From Vibrio hepatarius (GTDB lineage Bacteria > Pseudomonadota > Gammaproteobacteria > Enterobacterales > Vibrionaceae), in NCBI RefSeq assembly GCF_011806575.1, contig NZ_JAATOO010000017.1:43625-107624 (forward strand): a DNA stretch of 64,000 nucleotides, in the 5' to 3' direction. The translations under genes were made by a program, and so were the position numbers. Below the pieces are notes generated by a model. That model ran no database searches. It was not told the origin of the DNA and worked only from the letters and a program-made list of their open reading frames with translations. Shown one piece after another: positions 52,733-63,104 of the stretch; position 1 is the first letter of the stretch; every line of letters starts with the position of its first letter.

Positions 52733-55618
52733 TTATTGCTGTTCAATATCTAGTTTGTCGAGCAACGACGGATAACCCCAACCATCTTTACCCGCTTGCA
52801 CGTTTCCTCCGGTTAGGTACTGATATAAAGTCGGCGCCAGTGAGCCGTTGGCTTCAATGGTGAGTGGAGACGCTTTTTCACCAATCGGTGTGCCCCAGAA
52901 GCCGATAAAGGCATCCTTTTCAAGATAGCTTTCGCCGGCATGGCGACCCGGCACTTTAGTGTTGTAACCCACGCCATCTTTCGGGAACAGGTTAACCGTC
53001 CCCGCGCGATCTTCTGCATACAACTCTGCCAGTTCAACCACCGAGTTCGGTCTTGGCGTAAAGCGCGACAACTCTTTCCATTCAGCGCTATTACACCAAG
53101 TTGATGAGTCCGATTGTTGCGCTTTATATAAGCATTTATCGACCAGTTGGCTAAATTGCTCAAACGCTGGTGCATCCGGTTTTGCTAGATAAGGGTTCAG
53201 AGTTTGCGTCCCGAGCAACTGAACTTTGCCAGTTATTGAGTGATAGAAATAACGGTCGCCGTTTTTGATGATCACCTCATCGTGTCTTTTTCCTTTGCGA
53301 TTAGCGATCAAACGGACTTCACAGCTCGACTCATTGCACGCGGTATTGCGCACCGCCATGTAATCCAAACTCTCGTCTAAATAGCCAAGCGTTTCTGCAA
53401 TCAAGTCAATGTGTTTACCCTGTGGAGCGTTGATAGGTGTCCACTGGGTTAACTCTTGGTAGGTTGGTTGGGCTTGCCAACCGCTGCGTGAGTTAAAGGT
53501 ATCGAGCATAAAGTTGCCACCCGCCGTTGAGGCCACCACCACATCAAGGGTTTTGTTACTCGGATAGTTAAGTGCGTTGGTAATTTTTGGACCTTCGCCT
53601 TCATCTGAAGAGATTTTCTTCACCACCAACGGGTAACCGAGCTTGTCTTGCAGCGGCTCAAAAATCACTTTTTCGGGGTTAAGCGTGTGGTAAACCGGCG
53701 ATAAACCGTGGTCGCCAGCCATACCAAAGAGCGTGTTTTCGTACACTCCAGCGCGCTGGAAAGCGGTTTCTACCTGAGAAATCCAGTAGTCGAGACGGTT
53801 GAGTTCGCCAGTCGGCATGATGATCTCATCGCTAAATGGACCGACAAAATGGGCAAAGTGATCCGGCCAAGGATTGTAGATGAGCGTGTAGTCAGGCATG
53901 CCTTGACCGTCGAGTTCGGCGAACGCCGCGAGATCTTGTTCAATTTTCCACTTACGTGTTAAACGAGTGTAGATGTCCCAAATCGGGAGCTCTTGGTAGC
54001 TCTTGATGTTATCGATCAGTGCTTGGCGTTGCTTGGTGAGTTGTTGTTCGACCTCTGCTCGTTGGTTGAGCTCTCGCAGACAACGCTTCTCGCCAAAATC
54101 ACGCAGAGTTTCCCCCGCGCCTAAGTTCACCAAGGCGTCATAACTGGTGTGTGCGTTCCAATCGTATTGCGCATTACAGTTGAGCGTTTTTAAGTGCACC
54201 AAGCGGTCAAACATGGTTTTCACGTTGTTGGCCTGCATTAATCGGTCGAGTTGCAGCGCATCATTACCAAAAAAGTAATAGGCGCGGTCTTCATGGCGGT
54301 CGACAAAATGAAAGTTTGGAATGCCGGTGCCTGCGTCTCCAGAGACTTTGGCGCCCGTCTTGATGATCGGCAGGTTACGCACACTAATCGTAGGCGTAGA
54401 GGAGACACCAACTCGTGCGATTGAGTCGCTATATTCGTTATATAAGCGCTTAAAAAACGGCAAATAGTGCGGATCTTTGTAAACTTGCTCTGAGAGTATC
54501 TGTAAGAATCGGGTATCTTGCTCGTGCTCTGGCTGCCCTTGGGAAAACTTGGGCTGAGCTTTGAGTTGCGCGAGGTGTTCTTGGTACGCTTTATCAATAA
54601 AAGGCTTATCTGGGTCAACCAAGCCTTCCATCAAGCCTTGTTGTAAACCGTCGACGGTAATCTGGACCGCAAAACGGCGGTTTTGCTGTGAACTAAGAAA
54701 CTCAATCACCTGATTCGGCTCGGCATCAAAGCTCTCTTGTAACCAGTCATTCAGTCGCTGCTCTCGTTCATCGTAGTAAACAAACTGTCGGTAGGCTTTG
54801 AGGACATTTAAGCGCACAAAGTCGATCAAGCTGATAGTGATCGCTTGCGCTTTATTGTTCACTTTATTGGCGTATTTAGGATCGTTATCGGCAATGATCG
54901 CCAGCACGGCGTTTTTCATCTCGCCATCTTCCATCCCATTTGCCGTTTGCTGCATGATCCCGACAACAATCGGCTGAATCTTCGTCACAAGTGCCAGATC
55001 ATTGTCGTTTTTGCTCAGGTAGGTGTAGTGATCGGGCAATTGATCCATGTGCTGCCATTCACCCACTTGGAACAGGGCATCATAAACTATCACCATTGAG
55101 GCGATAAATTCACTATCGACTTTTAACCCTTCTTGGTGGGCTTGGTCTTTACTGTGTTTGCTGACTTCTTCATTAGCGTGATTTTGGGTGCTAAAGAGCG
55201 TGTGTTCAAAGCCTCTCAGCGCTTGCTGGTCATAAACGGTTTGCAGATACGCCTTAAACTGGTCTTCATCTCCGATGCCAGTGTATCGGTCATAAAACTG
55301 GTAAAGAAAATAGCCAAGGGGAATCGCGTAGGTTGGGTCGGCCAACTGCCCCATGACTTTGGTTTTGGTCTTGGCATCCAGCGGCAAGGTCAGTAAGTAA
55401 GCTTCTAGCGTCATACCGCCAATCGTAAACAGCGTCATATCACGTGCGAAGCGGGTAGAGTAGGAGAGTGAAGACACGATTTGATTCTTAAGCACTTCGC
55501 TGGAGTTAAATAATCCACCAATCAAGGGTGTGTTACCGACGTCAGCGTGCGCGACATTTGTGTAAGAGAGCGCGCTTACTAGCGCAATTGACAGAGTACT
55601 AGATTTAAACCAAGTCAT
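52733..55618 (-). CDS. 961-aa exported alkaline-phosphatase-superfamily protein
   Basis: The protein has a Sec signal (up to NVAHA). The C-terminal half has phosphodiesterase/alkaline phosphatase motifs: DYTLIYNPWPDHFAHFVGPF (about 577-596), then GMAGDHGLSPVYHTLNPE (about 638-655), with His and Asp metal ligands. The usual N-terminal Asp and Thr/Ser nucleophile are not clear in order; a candidate is the SSTPTISV stretch near residue 405. The N-terminal 330 residues are helical with no known domain. The substrate is unknown; it may be a secreted nucleotide or phospholipid hydrolase. Confidence 0.7.
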   Translation of the reverse strand: MTWFKSSTLSIALVSALSYTNVAHADVGNTPLIGGLFNSSEVLKNQIVSSLSYSTRFARDMTLFTIGGMTLEAYLLTLPLDAKTKTKVMGQLADPTYAIPLGYFLYQFYDRYTGIGDEDQFKAYLQTVYDQQALRGFEHTLFSTQNHANEEVSKHSKDQAHQEGLKVDSEFIASMVIVYDALFQVGEWQHMDQLPDHYTYLSKNDNDLALVTKIQPIVVGIMQQTANGMEDGEMKNAVLAIIADNDPKYANKVNNKAQAITISLIDFVRLNVLKAYRQFVYYDEREQRLNDWLQESFDAEPNQVIEFLSSQQNRRFAVQITVDGLQQGLMEGLVDPDKPFIDKAYQEHLAQLKAQPKFSQGQPEHEQDTRFLQILSEQVYKDPHYLPFFKRLYNEYSDSIARVGVSSTPTISVRNLPIIKTGAKVSGDAGTGIPNFHFVDRHEDRAYYFFGNDALQLDRLMQANNVKTMFDRLVHLKTLNCNAQYDWNAHTSYDALVNLGAGETLRDFGEKRCLRELNQRAEVEQQLTKQRQALIDNIKSYQELPIWDIYTRLTRKWKIEQDLAAFAELDGQGMPDYTLIYNPWPDHFAHFVGPFSDEIIMPTGELNRLDYWISQVETAFQRAGVYENTLFGMAGDHGLSPVYHTLNPEKVIFEPLQDKLGYPLVVKKISSDEGEGPKITNALNYPSNKTLDVVVASTAGGNFMLDTFNSRSGWQAQPTYQELTQWTPINAPQGKHIDLIAETLGYLDESLDYMAVRNTACNESSCEVRLIANRKGKRHDEVIIKNGDRYFYHSITGKVQLLGTQTLNPYLAKPDAPAFEQFSQLVDKCLYKAQQSDSSTWCNSAEWKELSRFTPRPNSVVELAELYAEDRAGTVNLFPKDGVGYNTKVPGRHAGESYLEKDAFIGFWGTPIGEKASPLTIEANGSLAPTLYQYLTGGNVQAGKDGWGYPSLLDKLDIEQQ

Positions 55619-55765
55619 TGATCGCCTTCTTTAACCAATCTTTTAGAATGTTCATTGTGGCAGCAGAATGTTGGAGTGCAAGGAGTTATACAAAGCGTTG
55701 TATAGAGAGTGGGAGCGGATTAACCCTATCGCAATCTCGTTGAGAGATGTATTGATAACGAGATA

Positions 55766-55791
55766 GAAAAAAGCCCTCAGAGTTGAGGGCT
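55766..55791 (-). terminator. tyrP-family terminator
   Basis: The stem AGCCCTCA / TGAGGGCT (55772-55779 with 55784-55791) is followed on the minus strand by a T-run. It lies 27 bases beyond the transporter stop. Confidence 0.85.
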
Positions 55792-55818
55792 AAAAGAGGT
55801 TTTCATTTGGTTTATTGG

Positions 55819-56982
55819 CTACCCCATAAACCAAGAAACTAAGATCAAGCCACCAAACAAGAAGGTGCTGATTAGTGCTGTATTGCCGCCAGATGCGGTA
55901 TAGCACATCCCGGCATCAGGTTGATCAAATTCAGGACGGCGTACTTTACGTACCATCGCTAGCGGTCCCCAGATCGCGAGGAAAACGAGTACCATACCAG
56001 CGTAGTCCAACATGCTGACAAACTGGTTAGAGAACAGTGCAGCGAGTGCGATCGGTAAAATGAACGTCAGGCCGTAGGCGGTAAATTTGTTGTTGGTCAA
56101 CATGTCTCGGTTTTGATCGTACAGCGCCATGGATACTCCAAGGAAAGATGTGACGAGCGCCAATGCCGAGAATACGGCGATGATGGTTTTAATACTGCTG
56201 TCTTGACCGCTAAAGGCATTGATGAGCTCAGAAATGGTCTGGAACTGGGAAATCGCCGCAGTACCGAGGTTGCCGATAATGGCAAACAGCCAAGTTAAAT
56301 AACATACCAAAGGAATGAGTGAACCAAGCAAGATCATATTGCGAATTTGCGTATGGCTGGCGCCACGGTTGTAGTTCACCAAGGATGGAATCACCACCAT
56401 AGACGCGAAACTGGTGAAAATGATCGCACTGTATTTGACCACGTCGTGTCCTGAGTAGTCGCTTGTTTCGGTCAAATAGCTGAGATCGATGTTGCCAAAC
56501 AGCGACAGAATCACGATAAACAGCATTGCGACCATCAGCAAAAACAAGCCGCGATTGAGACGATCGATGTAGGACGTTCCAGAAACCACAACCACGCCCA
56601 TGATTAAGCTAAATAACACATAGCTGATGGTCGCTGAGACTTCAATTCCGAAGTCGCCAGCCAGTTTATGGATGATGTCTCCGACACCCAGTACATACGC
56701 GATCGACATACACACTAGCAATAGATAGAACAACACGTTGATAAAGTGCTTACCTTTTGTTCCCAGTGTTAAATGGGCAACACTGCTCATACTGTTGCTT
56801 TGCTCGGTTTTACTGCACGCTTCGGCAAGCAGTAATGCGGAATAGGTAGTACCGATAAAAATTGCCAGCATCAGGATGGCACTGGTAACAAAACCAAATT
56901 GAGCCAACACCATAGGGATGGCTAACATACCCGCACCTAATGCTGTGCCCGCTAATATCAACGCGCTACCAAACAACTTCAT
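55819..56982 (-). CDS. aromatic amino acid transporter, TyrP type (HAAAP family)
   Basis: The 387-aa permease has about eleven membrane helices and starts MKLFGSALILAGTALGAGMLAIPMVLAQFGF, the HAAAP signature seen in TyrP and Mtr. It should import tyrosine or tryptophan with protons. ATG 56982 is chosen over TTG/GTG codons further upstream, though no strong ribosome-binding site is visible. No TyrR box was found by eye. Confidence 0.82.
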   Translation of the reverse strand: MKLFGSALILAGTALGAGMLAIPMVLAQFGFVTSAILMLAIFIGTTYSALLLAEACSKTEQSNSMSSVAHLTLGTKGKHFINVLFYLLLVCMSIAYVLGVGDIIHKLAGDFGIEVSATISYVLFSLIMGVVVVSGTSYIDRLNRGLFLLMVAMLFIVILSLFGNIDLSYLTETSDYSGHDVVKYSAIIFTSFASMVVIPSLVNYNRGASHTQIRNMILLGSLIPLVCYLTWLFAIIGNLGTAAISQFQTISELINAFSGQDSSIKTIIAVFSALALVTSFLGVSMALYDQNRDMLTNNKFTAYGLTFILPIALAALFSNQFVSMLDYAGMVLVFLAIWGPLAMVRKVRRPEFDQPDAGMCYTASGGNTALISTFLFGGLILVSWFMG

Positions 56983-57249
56983 ATTCAAAAGAAAATACCC
57001 CAACGGAAAAAAGAAAAACTGCAAACTGTAAAAAAATATTTCCACAGAGAGTAGCAAATTTTTTTGTCAGAAAAGGTCAGAGTTATATCAGGATTTTTGG
57101 AATTTATTGACGCGTGAACCCTTGTATTTACTGGCTTTATAGGAGTTTATAAATATCGATATTTGGTGTGAATGCTCGCAAGGTTTACTGAGAGAACAAA
57201 GGCGCTTTGATAGAGGTAGCAGATAGGATGAATGGCTCAAAGGAAAATA

Positions 57250-57290
57250 AAAAGCCCAACCCTCAAGATAGAGAGTTGGGCTGACTTTTT
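57250..57290 (-). terminator. malT terminator
   Basis: The stem AGCCCAAC / GTTGGGCT (57253-57260 with 57275-57282), extended by CTC/GAG, is followed on the minus strand by TTTTTATTTT. Confidence 0.8.
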
Positions 57291-57295
57291 TCGGC

Positions 57296-60004
57296 TTAGT
57301 ACCCCATTAACTGCAGCAAATTCTCTGCGGTTTTGACCGCTTCTTTGCGGTTAGCAATATTGAGTTTTTGGTACAGGTTACGAATGTGTGTTTTGATGGT
57401 GGTGCCGGCAACATCCAGCTCCTGAGCGATTTGCTCATTACTAAAGCCAGAGTAAATCAGGCCAAGTACCTGCCATTCGCGTTGAGTTAGCGGGCTAGTG
57501 CGAACTAACTCTGGAATATTGGGGTGATTGACCAGCTTCTCGACAAACTCTTCGTCGAAGTGAACCGAGCGGCTGCGTTGAGTGGTTGAGATCTCTTTAA
57601 GCAGTTGCTGCGCGCGATGACGTTCCAAATCTCCCAGCTCATTCTTGTGGTTGAGTTTTTCTAACACAGGACCAATCTTCGCACCATCAATCAAGAAATT
57701 ACCCAACACGCCAGTTTGGTTGGTCAGTTCTAGCGCTCGTTTTAGACATTGATGCGCTTTAGCCTCATCGTTCATCGCGATCGCTAGTACCGACTCCACA
57801 ATCAAGTTACGGTTAGTGTCTGTCAGCAAGTGATTGTCTTGCGCCGCTTTTTGAATGAAGTTAAGCGTCTTTTCTGCCTCTTCATACAAACCTAGGTTTA
57901 TCTGCGCTCGAGCAATGTTGCGCCATTGGAGCTGGGTAAAGTGGTTACACGCTTCTTCTGGGGTCACCGTGGTTTCTAGCCATTGCTTGACCGACTCCAT
58001 ATCTCCGCGCGCTTGCCAGAATAGAATCAACGATAGCGATGCATTGGCGGTCCAGTCGACGTGATAGGTAGATTGCTTGAGCAGGTGAACGATCTGGTCG
58101 ATAAACTTACCTGCTTTGTCTAGTTCACCTCGACCGATCGCGATGCGCGCCAGCATTGAGTAGCTATGTAAATGCTTGCTTGAACTATGGTTACCGAGAA
58201 CTCGAAGCCCTTTGTAAGCGCACTCTTCTGCTTCGTCTAAACGATTCCAGCACCAGAGGATTTGCGCGCGAACTCGCAGCAAGAACTCGTGCAACGGGAC
58301 TTGATGTAGCTGCTGCTCTTCGATCAGTTTAAAGGCGTTATCCTGCACTTCAAACGCGGCTTGAACGTAGCCTTGAGCAATTAGAATCTCGCTTTGCTGC
58401 AGCATCGCCCATAGCGCCTGGTGATATACCTGATACTGACGCGCCAGTTTTTCAGTTTGCTGCATCATAGGTAATGCACGGCTTAGATGACCGAGCACGT
58501 GATTCACTTCACCAACCACCGACGTTGCGACAATACGACTACGGTAAACTGTGCTGTCTAATTGGCTGAGTGACAGTTCGGCTAACTCTAGTGCTTTTTC
58601 TGGTTCATTCTGGTTGATTGCGACCTGAGCGCGCAGTGCGTTGAACTCACCTTGTTCTTTGGTGCTTAACACGACGTTAAATGCTTTCATTTGCTCGTCG
58701 GCTTTCGACAGCAAGTCACCCACATCGTTGTATCTGTGCTGACTTTGTGCCAACCAGGCTTGCAACATGCAAAGTTTCGGGTCGCTATACAACTGCTCTT
58801 GCGTCAGGGTATCGATCGCTTTTTCAACCGTTTGCAGCTCACCACTGTTGAACATCTTCCAGCCGTATTGGCTGAGAATGTCGGCAGTGAGCTGACTATT
58901 GCACGCTTGTTGTGCATGGCGCAGTGCCTGATGTGGAGACGAAAGCTTCAACCACGCACAAGCTGCGGTTTGGTGCAGTTTCGTTTCTTGTTGCGGAATA
59001 CGTGCAGAACGCTCGTGAGTCAGGAACTCTGCAAACAGATTATGAAAACGATACCAGTTTTGCTCTCCCTCAAGCGGATGGATAAACAGGCCAAAACGAT
59101 TCAGCGATTCGATCATACTGAGCGCGTCGTCACGTTTAGTTAACGCAGAAACCAACGCATCATTGAAATGATCCAGCACCGAACATTGCAGCAGGAACAT
59201 ACGGGTTTCTTGGTCAAGCAGGTCGAACACTTCTTCGACCAAGTAATCCCACAAATGGGCGTGGTTGAACTCAGAGAATGACTCTGCCGATTGCGCCAAT
59301 GTTTTGTGTTGATGCTGGGCTTGCAATGCGATTAACTGCAACGCGGACGGCCAACCTTCAACATAATTTCTCAGGTTTGTGGCGGTCGTATCGTCGATAC
59401 CATCTGCGACACGTTGGTTAAAGAAGCGCGTGGTTTCTTCGGTATCAAATGCCAACAACTCGTTACCGATCTCAATCATCAAGTCGCGTACGCGCAAGTT
59501 TGCGGTACCCAACGGCGGAGTGGCACGGCTAGTCACGACCAACGTAAGGTTGTCTGGCATGTGTTTTAAAAAGAAGCGCATTGCTTCATGGATATCGTCG
59601 TCGCTAATCAGGTGGTAGTCATCGAGCACCAAGTAGCACTCTTGATGAAACTCTACCATTTCCGCAAAAACTTCGCCGAAAAGTGAATGAAGTGAAGAGA
59701 ACTGACGTTTTTCTGCGAGCTTTTGTGAGTTAGGGCAAGCGCCATTGGTTGCCTTGTTCAGCGCTTGAAGTAGGTAGTTGATAAAGCGAAATGTGTCATT
59801 GTCGCTTTCATCTATGCTATACCAGCCAACGTTCGTTCTGTCTGAAAGCCACTGGGATGCCATTGTTGTTTTTCCATAGCCTGCCGGCGAGCGAAAAAGT
59901 ACGAGCTTGTAGCAAGGAGCCTGCTGTAATAAATCAAGAACTCTCGGGCGAACAATTGCATTGTGTAAGCGTCCCGGTCGGGTTAATTTCGAAGGAATCC
60001 ACAT
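57296..60004 (-). CDS. malT: maltose regulon activator MalT
   Basis: The 902-aa STAND-class activator starts [23 protein letters not shown], with Walker [17 protein letters not shown] (about 38-53) and Walker B-type LVLDDYHLI (about 123-131). Helical repeats (about 400-800) bind maltotriose, and the C-terminal LuxR helix-turn-helix contains [44 protein letters not shown] (about 836-880). It activates malPQ and related genes when ATP and maltotriose are bound. It is divergent from malP. Confidence 0.95.
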   Translation of the reverse strand: MWIPSKLTRPGRLHNAIVRPRVLDLLQQAPCYKLVLFRSPAGYGKTTMASQWLSDRTNVGWYSIDESDNDTFRFINYLLQALNKATNGACPNSQKLAEKRQFSSLHSLFGEVFAEMVEFHQECYLVLDDYHLISDDDIHEAMRFFLKHMPDNLTLVVTSRATPPLGTANLRVRDLMIEIGNELLAFDTEETTRFFNQRVADGIDDTTATNLRNYVEGWPSALQLIALQAQHQHKTLAQSAESFSEFNHAHLWDYLVEEVFDLLDQETRMFLLQCSVLDHFNDALVSALTKRDDALSMIESLNRFGLFIHPLEGEQNWYRFHNLFAEFLTHERSARIPQQETKLHQTAACAWLKLSSPHQALRHAQQACNSQLTADILSQYGWKMFNSGELQTVEKAIDTLTQEQLYSDPKLCMLQAWLAQSQHRYNDVGDLLSKADEQMKAFNVVLSTKEQGEFNALRAQVAINQNEPEKALELAELSLSQLDSTVYRSRIVATSVVGEVNHVLGHLSRALPMMQQTEKLARQYQVYHQALWAMLQQSEILIAQGYVQAAFEVQDNAFKLIEEQQLHQVPLHEFLLRVRAQILWCWNRLDEAEECAYKGLRVLGNHSSSKHLHSYSMLARIAIGRGELDKAGKFIDQIVHLLKQSTYHVDWTANASLSLILFWQARGDMESVKQWLETTVTPEEACNHFTQLQWRNIARAQINLGLYEEAEKTLNFIQKAAQDNHLLTDTNRNLIVESVLAIAMNDEAKAHQCLKRALELTNQTGVLGNFLIDGAKIGPVLEKLNHKNELGDLERHRAQQLLKEISTTQRSRSVHFDEEFVEKLVNHPNIPELVRTSPLTQREWQVLGLIYSGFSNEQIAQELDVAGTTIKTHIRNLYQKLNIANRKEAVKTAENLLQLMGY

Positions 60005-60183
60005 CTTCTTTTCCCTGCTCTGAGTTGCTCATTATCGTTATGTAATGGTGAGCATTGCTGTTTAAATATTGGCCAGAAACGGCCAGTTGACAGGGATGTT
60101 ACTTGAGAACTCTATCTACAGTTATTGATCAACAGCTAGATTTTTGTCTAATTCACACTTTGACTTTATCTACGCCTTAATTT

Positions 60184-60199
60184 TGTGACTATCATCACA
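60184..60199. promoter_or_regulatory. CRP site near malT
   Basis: TGTGA-CTATCA-TCACA is a perfect match to the CRP half-sites, 180 bases upstream of the malT start. Glucose control of malT is known in enterobacteria. Confidence 0.8.
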
Positions 60200-60367
60200 T
60201 TTAGGTGGTGTTTGAAGTGGGATTTAAACCGTACTTCACACCAAAAACGATGAAAATTGTGAAATGGGAGAAAAGTTAATGTGATCCAGTATACATAATC
60301 GTCAATTGGATGTTTTTGTATACATCTAACTTTCATACACCAACAGTAGGGTGAAATAGGTTTATGG

Positions 60368-60383
60368 TGTGATCTTAGTCACC
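60368..60383. promoter_or_regulatory. CRP site near malPQ
   Basis: TGTGA-TCTTAG-TCACC has one mismatch and lies about 100 bases upstream of the MalT box, fitting a malP activating site. Confidence 0.65.
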
Positions 60384-60459
60384 AGCGCTTAGGGTTAAAC
60401 GCGGTTAATTGAGAGTTTGATCACTGAGCCTCTGGTAGTAAGCCTTCTACGCCCTGACT

Positions 60460-60490
60460 CCTCCTCCTAATCCACCATGAGGGGAGGAGG
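60460..60490 (+). promoter_or_regulatory. MalT boxes of malPQ
   Basis: GGGGAGGAGG at 60481-60490 matches the MalT box GGGGA(T/G)GAGG fully. CCTCCTCCTA at 60460-60469 reads 8 of 10 as the box on the other strand, so the two form an inverted pair 11 bases apart. malP starts 71 bases on. Confidence 0.75.
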
Positions 60491-60560
60491 ATGTTTTGCT
60501 TGTCGTGCAGATGCACGATATGTCTCAGATGGATTGAAACCAATAAGTGAGATTTCGCTA

Positions 60561-63014
60561 ATGAAACCTACGCAGCAGAAAAAATTTGATAAAGCGTCTT
60601 TCCAAGAAAACGTAAAGAAGCACCTAACGGCAACTTACGCAACGACAATTGAAAAAGCAGACAGCCGCTCTTGGTATCTTGCTATGGGTAGTGCGCTTTC
60701 TGAGCTGACTACTTTTGACATGCTTGAAACCGAGCAAGATGAAAGAATCATCAACGCGAAAAGTGTCAACTACCTATCTCTAGAATTCCTCATTGGTCGC
60801 CTAACAGGTAACAACCTGATCAGCATGGGTTTGTACGAACAAATCACTGAAGCAATGGCGGAGCTAGGACAAAACCTGACGGACTTACTGGAAGAAGAGC
60901 GCGACCCATCACTGGGCAACGGTGGCTTAGGTCGTTTGGCTGCGTGTTTCATGGACTCACTAGCCGCACAAGAATTCCCAACGGTTGGTTACGGTCTTCA
61001 CTACGAGTACGGTCTGTTTAAACAGTCTTTCAAAGAAGGTCACCAGCAAGAAGCACCAGATGCGTGGCGTTGTGTTGAAGGTTATCCGTGGGAAATTGCG
61101 CGTCCTGACCTTGCTCAACAGATCGGTTTCTACGGTCACGTTGAAACGTACCAAGAGGGTGGAAAAGAGCGTCGCCGTTGGGTTCCAGGTATGACAGTAA
61201 AAGCGATGCCTTGGGATCTACCAATTGTTGGTTACGAGTCAGACACCGTTTACCCGTTGCGTCTTTGGGAATGTCAGGCATTAGCGCCATTCTCATTAGC
61301 CAGCTTTAACAACGGTGACTACTTCGAAGCTCAGCACTCTCTTATCGATGCGGGCAACATTACAAAAGTACTTTACCCGAACGACAACCACGAGAAAGGT
61401 AAAACTCTGCGCTTGATGCAGCAGTACTTCCACAGTGCGGCGTCGGTACGCGATATTCTTCGTCGTCACGAAGAAGCGGGTCATACACTTGCATCGCTAC
61501 CTAAGTACGAAACGATTCAGCTTAACGATACACACCCAACAATCGCGATTCCTGAGCTGATGCGCATCTTGATTGATGAAAAAGGCCTAGGCTGGGATGA
61601 AGCGTGGGATATCTGCTCTAAGACGTTTGCGTATACCAACCACACGTTATTGCCAGAAGCGCTAGAAACATGGAGCGAGTCTCTGATCCAACGCCTACTG
61701 CCTCGTCATATGGAAATCATATACCATATCAACCACTTGTTCTTAAAAGAAGTCCGAGCTAAATGGCCAGGTGATGTTGCGAAGCAGCAAAAGCTGTCCA
61801 TTATTCAAGAAGGTTTCCACCGCATGGTACGCATGGCAAACCTGTGTGTGATCGGCTCATACGCGGTAAACGGCGTGGCGGCGCTTCACTCAGAATTAGT
61901 GAAACGCGACCTGTTCCCTGAATTTAATGAGCTATACCCAACTCGTCTGCAAAACGTGACGAACGGTATTACGCCTCGTCGCTGGTTGAAGTTCTGTAAC
62001 CCGGGCTTATCTGCACTGATCAGTGAAAAGATTGGCAGCGAATGGCCAGCACATTTGGAACAACTTGAGCAAATCGCGCAATTTGCTGACGATGCAACGT
62101 TCCAAAAAGAATTCATGGCAGTTAAAAAGCAGAACAAGCAGCGCTTGGCTGATTGGGTAAAAGAGAACATGGATATCGAACTCGATACCAATGCGATCTT
62201 TGACGTGCAAATCAAACGTCTGCACGAATACAAGCGTCAGCATCTGAACATGCTGCACATTTTGTCTTTGTACCATCGCTTGTTGAATGATCCTAATTTC
62301 GACATGGTGCCGCGCGTGGTGTTCTTCGCCGCGAAAGCTGCACCGGGTTACCACCTAGCGAAAGAGATCATTTACGCAATCAACAAGATCGCGGATAAGG
62401 TCAACAATGATCCCCGTATTGGCAACAAGCTAAAAGTCGTGTTCATCCCTGACTACCGCGTGAGCATGGCAGAGATCATCATTCCAGCGGCGGACGTTTC
62501 GGAGCAAATCTCGACTGCAGGTAAAGAAGCGTCGGGTACCGGTAACATGAAGATGGCGCTAAACGGTGCGCTAACCATCGGTACGATGGACGGTGCTAAC
62601 GTTGAGATTCGCGAAGAAGTGGGTGATGAGAACATTTACATCTTCGGTCTGGATGTTGACGGCGTCGAAGCGATTCGCGCACAAGGTTACAACCCATTCG
62701 ATTACTACAACGCAGATCCACTATTGAAAGCGTCGCTAGATTTACTACTTGGTGACGAGTTTACTCCGGGCGAACCGGGCAAACTACGCGCTACATACGA
62801 CAGCTTGCTAGACGGTGGTGACCCATACCTATGTTTGGCAGACTTCGCATCGTATGTAGAAGCTCATGAAGCGATGGACAAACAATACCGTGACCAAGCT
62901 GGCTGGGCGAAGAAAGCGATTTTAAATACGGCGCTGGTGGGCAAATTTAGCTCAGACCGCTCAATTCGCGACTACGTCAACAATATTTGGAAGCTAGAAG
63001 CGGTTAAACGTTAA
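60561..63014 (+). CDS. malP: maltodextrin phosphorylase
   Basis: The 817-aa glycogen-phosphorylase family enzyme releases glucose-1-phosphate from maltodextrins. The PLP-binding region is GTGNMKMALNGALTIGTMDGANVEI, with the Schiff-base Lys. The start is EKNS-type at ATG 60561 (MKPTQQKKF); the earlier frame from 60477 overlaps the MalT box and is not coding. RBS: GTGAGA 8 bases upstream. Confidence 0.93.
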   Translation: MKPTQQKKFDKASFQENVKKHLTATYATTIEKADSRSWYLAMGSALSELTTFDMLETEQDERIINAKSVNYLSLEFLIGRLTGNNLISMGLYEQITEAMAELGQNLTDLLEEERDPSLGNGGLGRLAACFMDSLAAQEFPTVGYGLHYEYGLFKQSFKEGHQQEAPDAWRCVEGYPWEIARPDLAQQIGFYGHVETYQEGGKERRRWVPGMTVKAMPWDLPIVGYESDTVYPLRLWECQALAPFSLASFNNGDYFEAQHSLIDAGNITKVLYPNDNHEKGKTLRLMQQYFHSAASVRDILRRHEEAGHTLASLPKYETIQLNDTHPTIAIPELMRILIDEKGLGWDEAWDICSKTFAYTNHTLLPEALETWSESLIQRLLPRHMEIIYHINHLFLKEVRAKWPGDVAKQQKLSIIQEGFHRMVRMANLCVIGSYAVNGVAALHSELVKRDLFPEFNELYPTRLQNVTNGITPRRWLKFCNPGLSALISEKIGSEWPAHLEQLEQIAQFADDATFQKEFMAVKKQNKQRLADWVKENMDIELDTNAIFDVQIKRLHEYKRQHLNMLHILSLYHRLLNDPNFDMVPRVVFFAAKAAPGYHLAKEIIYAINKIADKVNNDPRIGNKLKVVFIPDYRVSMAEIIIPAADVSEQISTAGKEASGTGNMKMALNGALTIGTMDGANVEIREEVGDENIYIFGLDVDGVEAIRAQGYNPFDYYNADPLLKASLDLLLGDEFTPGEPGKLRATYDSLLDGGDPYLCLADFASYVEAHEAMDKQYRDQAGWAKKAILNTALVGKFSSDRSIRDYVNNIWKLEAVKR

Positions 63015-63029
63015 TTCCACATGATAAAA

Positions 63030-63052
63030 GCCAAGGCGTGATGCCTTGGCTC
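63030..63052 (+). promoter_or_regulatory. hairpin between malP and malQ
   Basis: The stem AGCCAAGGC / GCCTTGGCT (63030-63038 with 63044-63052) has a weak T-run (CTCTT). It may be a leaky terminator or a stabiliser that raises malP over malQ. Confidence 0.5.
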
Positions 63053-63104
63053 TCTTAATTAACACCCTACATTTGAAGGCAAAGTCAGTCCTTCGGAGAG
63101 AGCG

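Noticed and set aside
60477..60560. N-terminal extension of malP
   Set aside because: It begins within the MalT box and has no phosphorylase likeness; ATG 60561 fits the family start.
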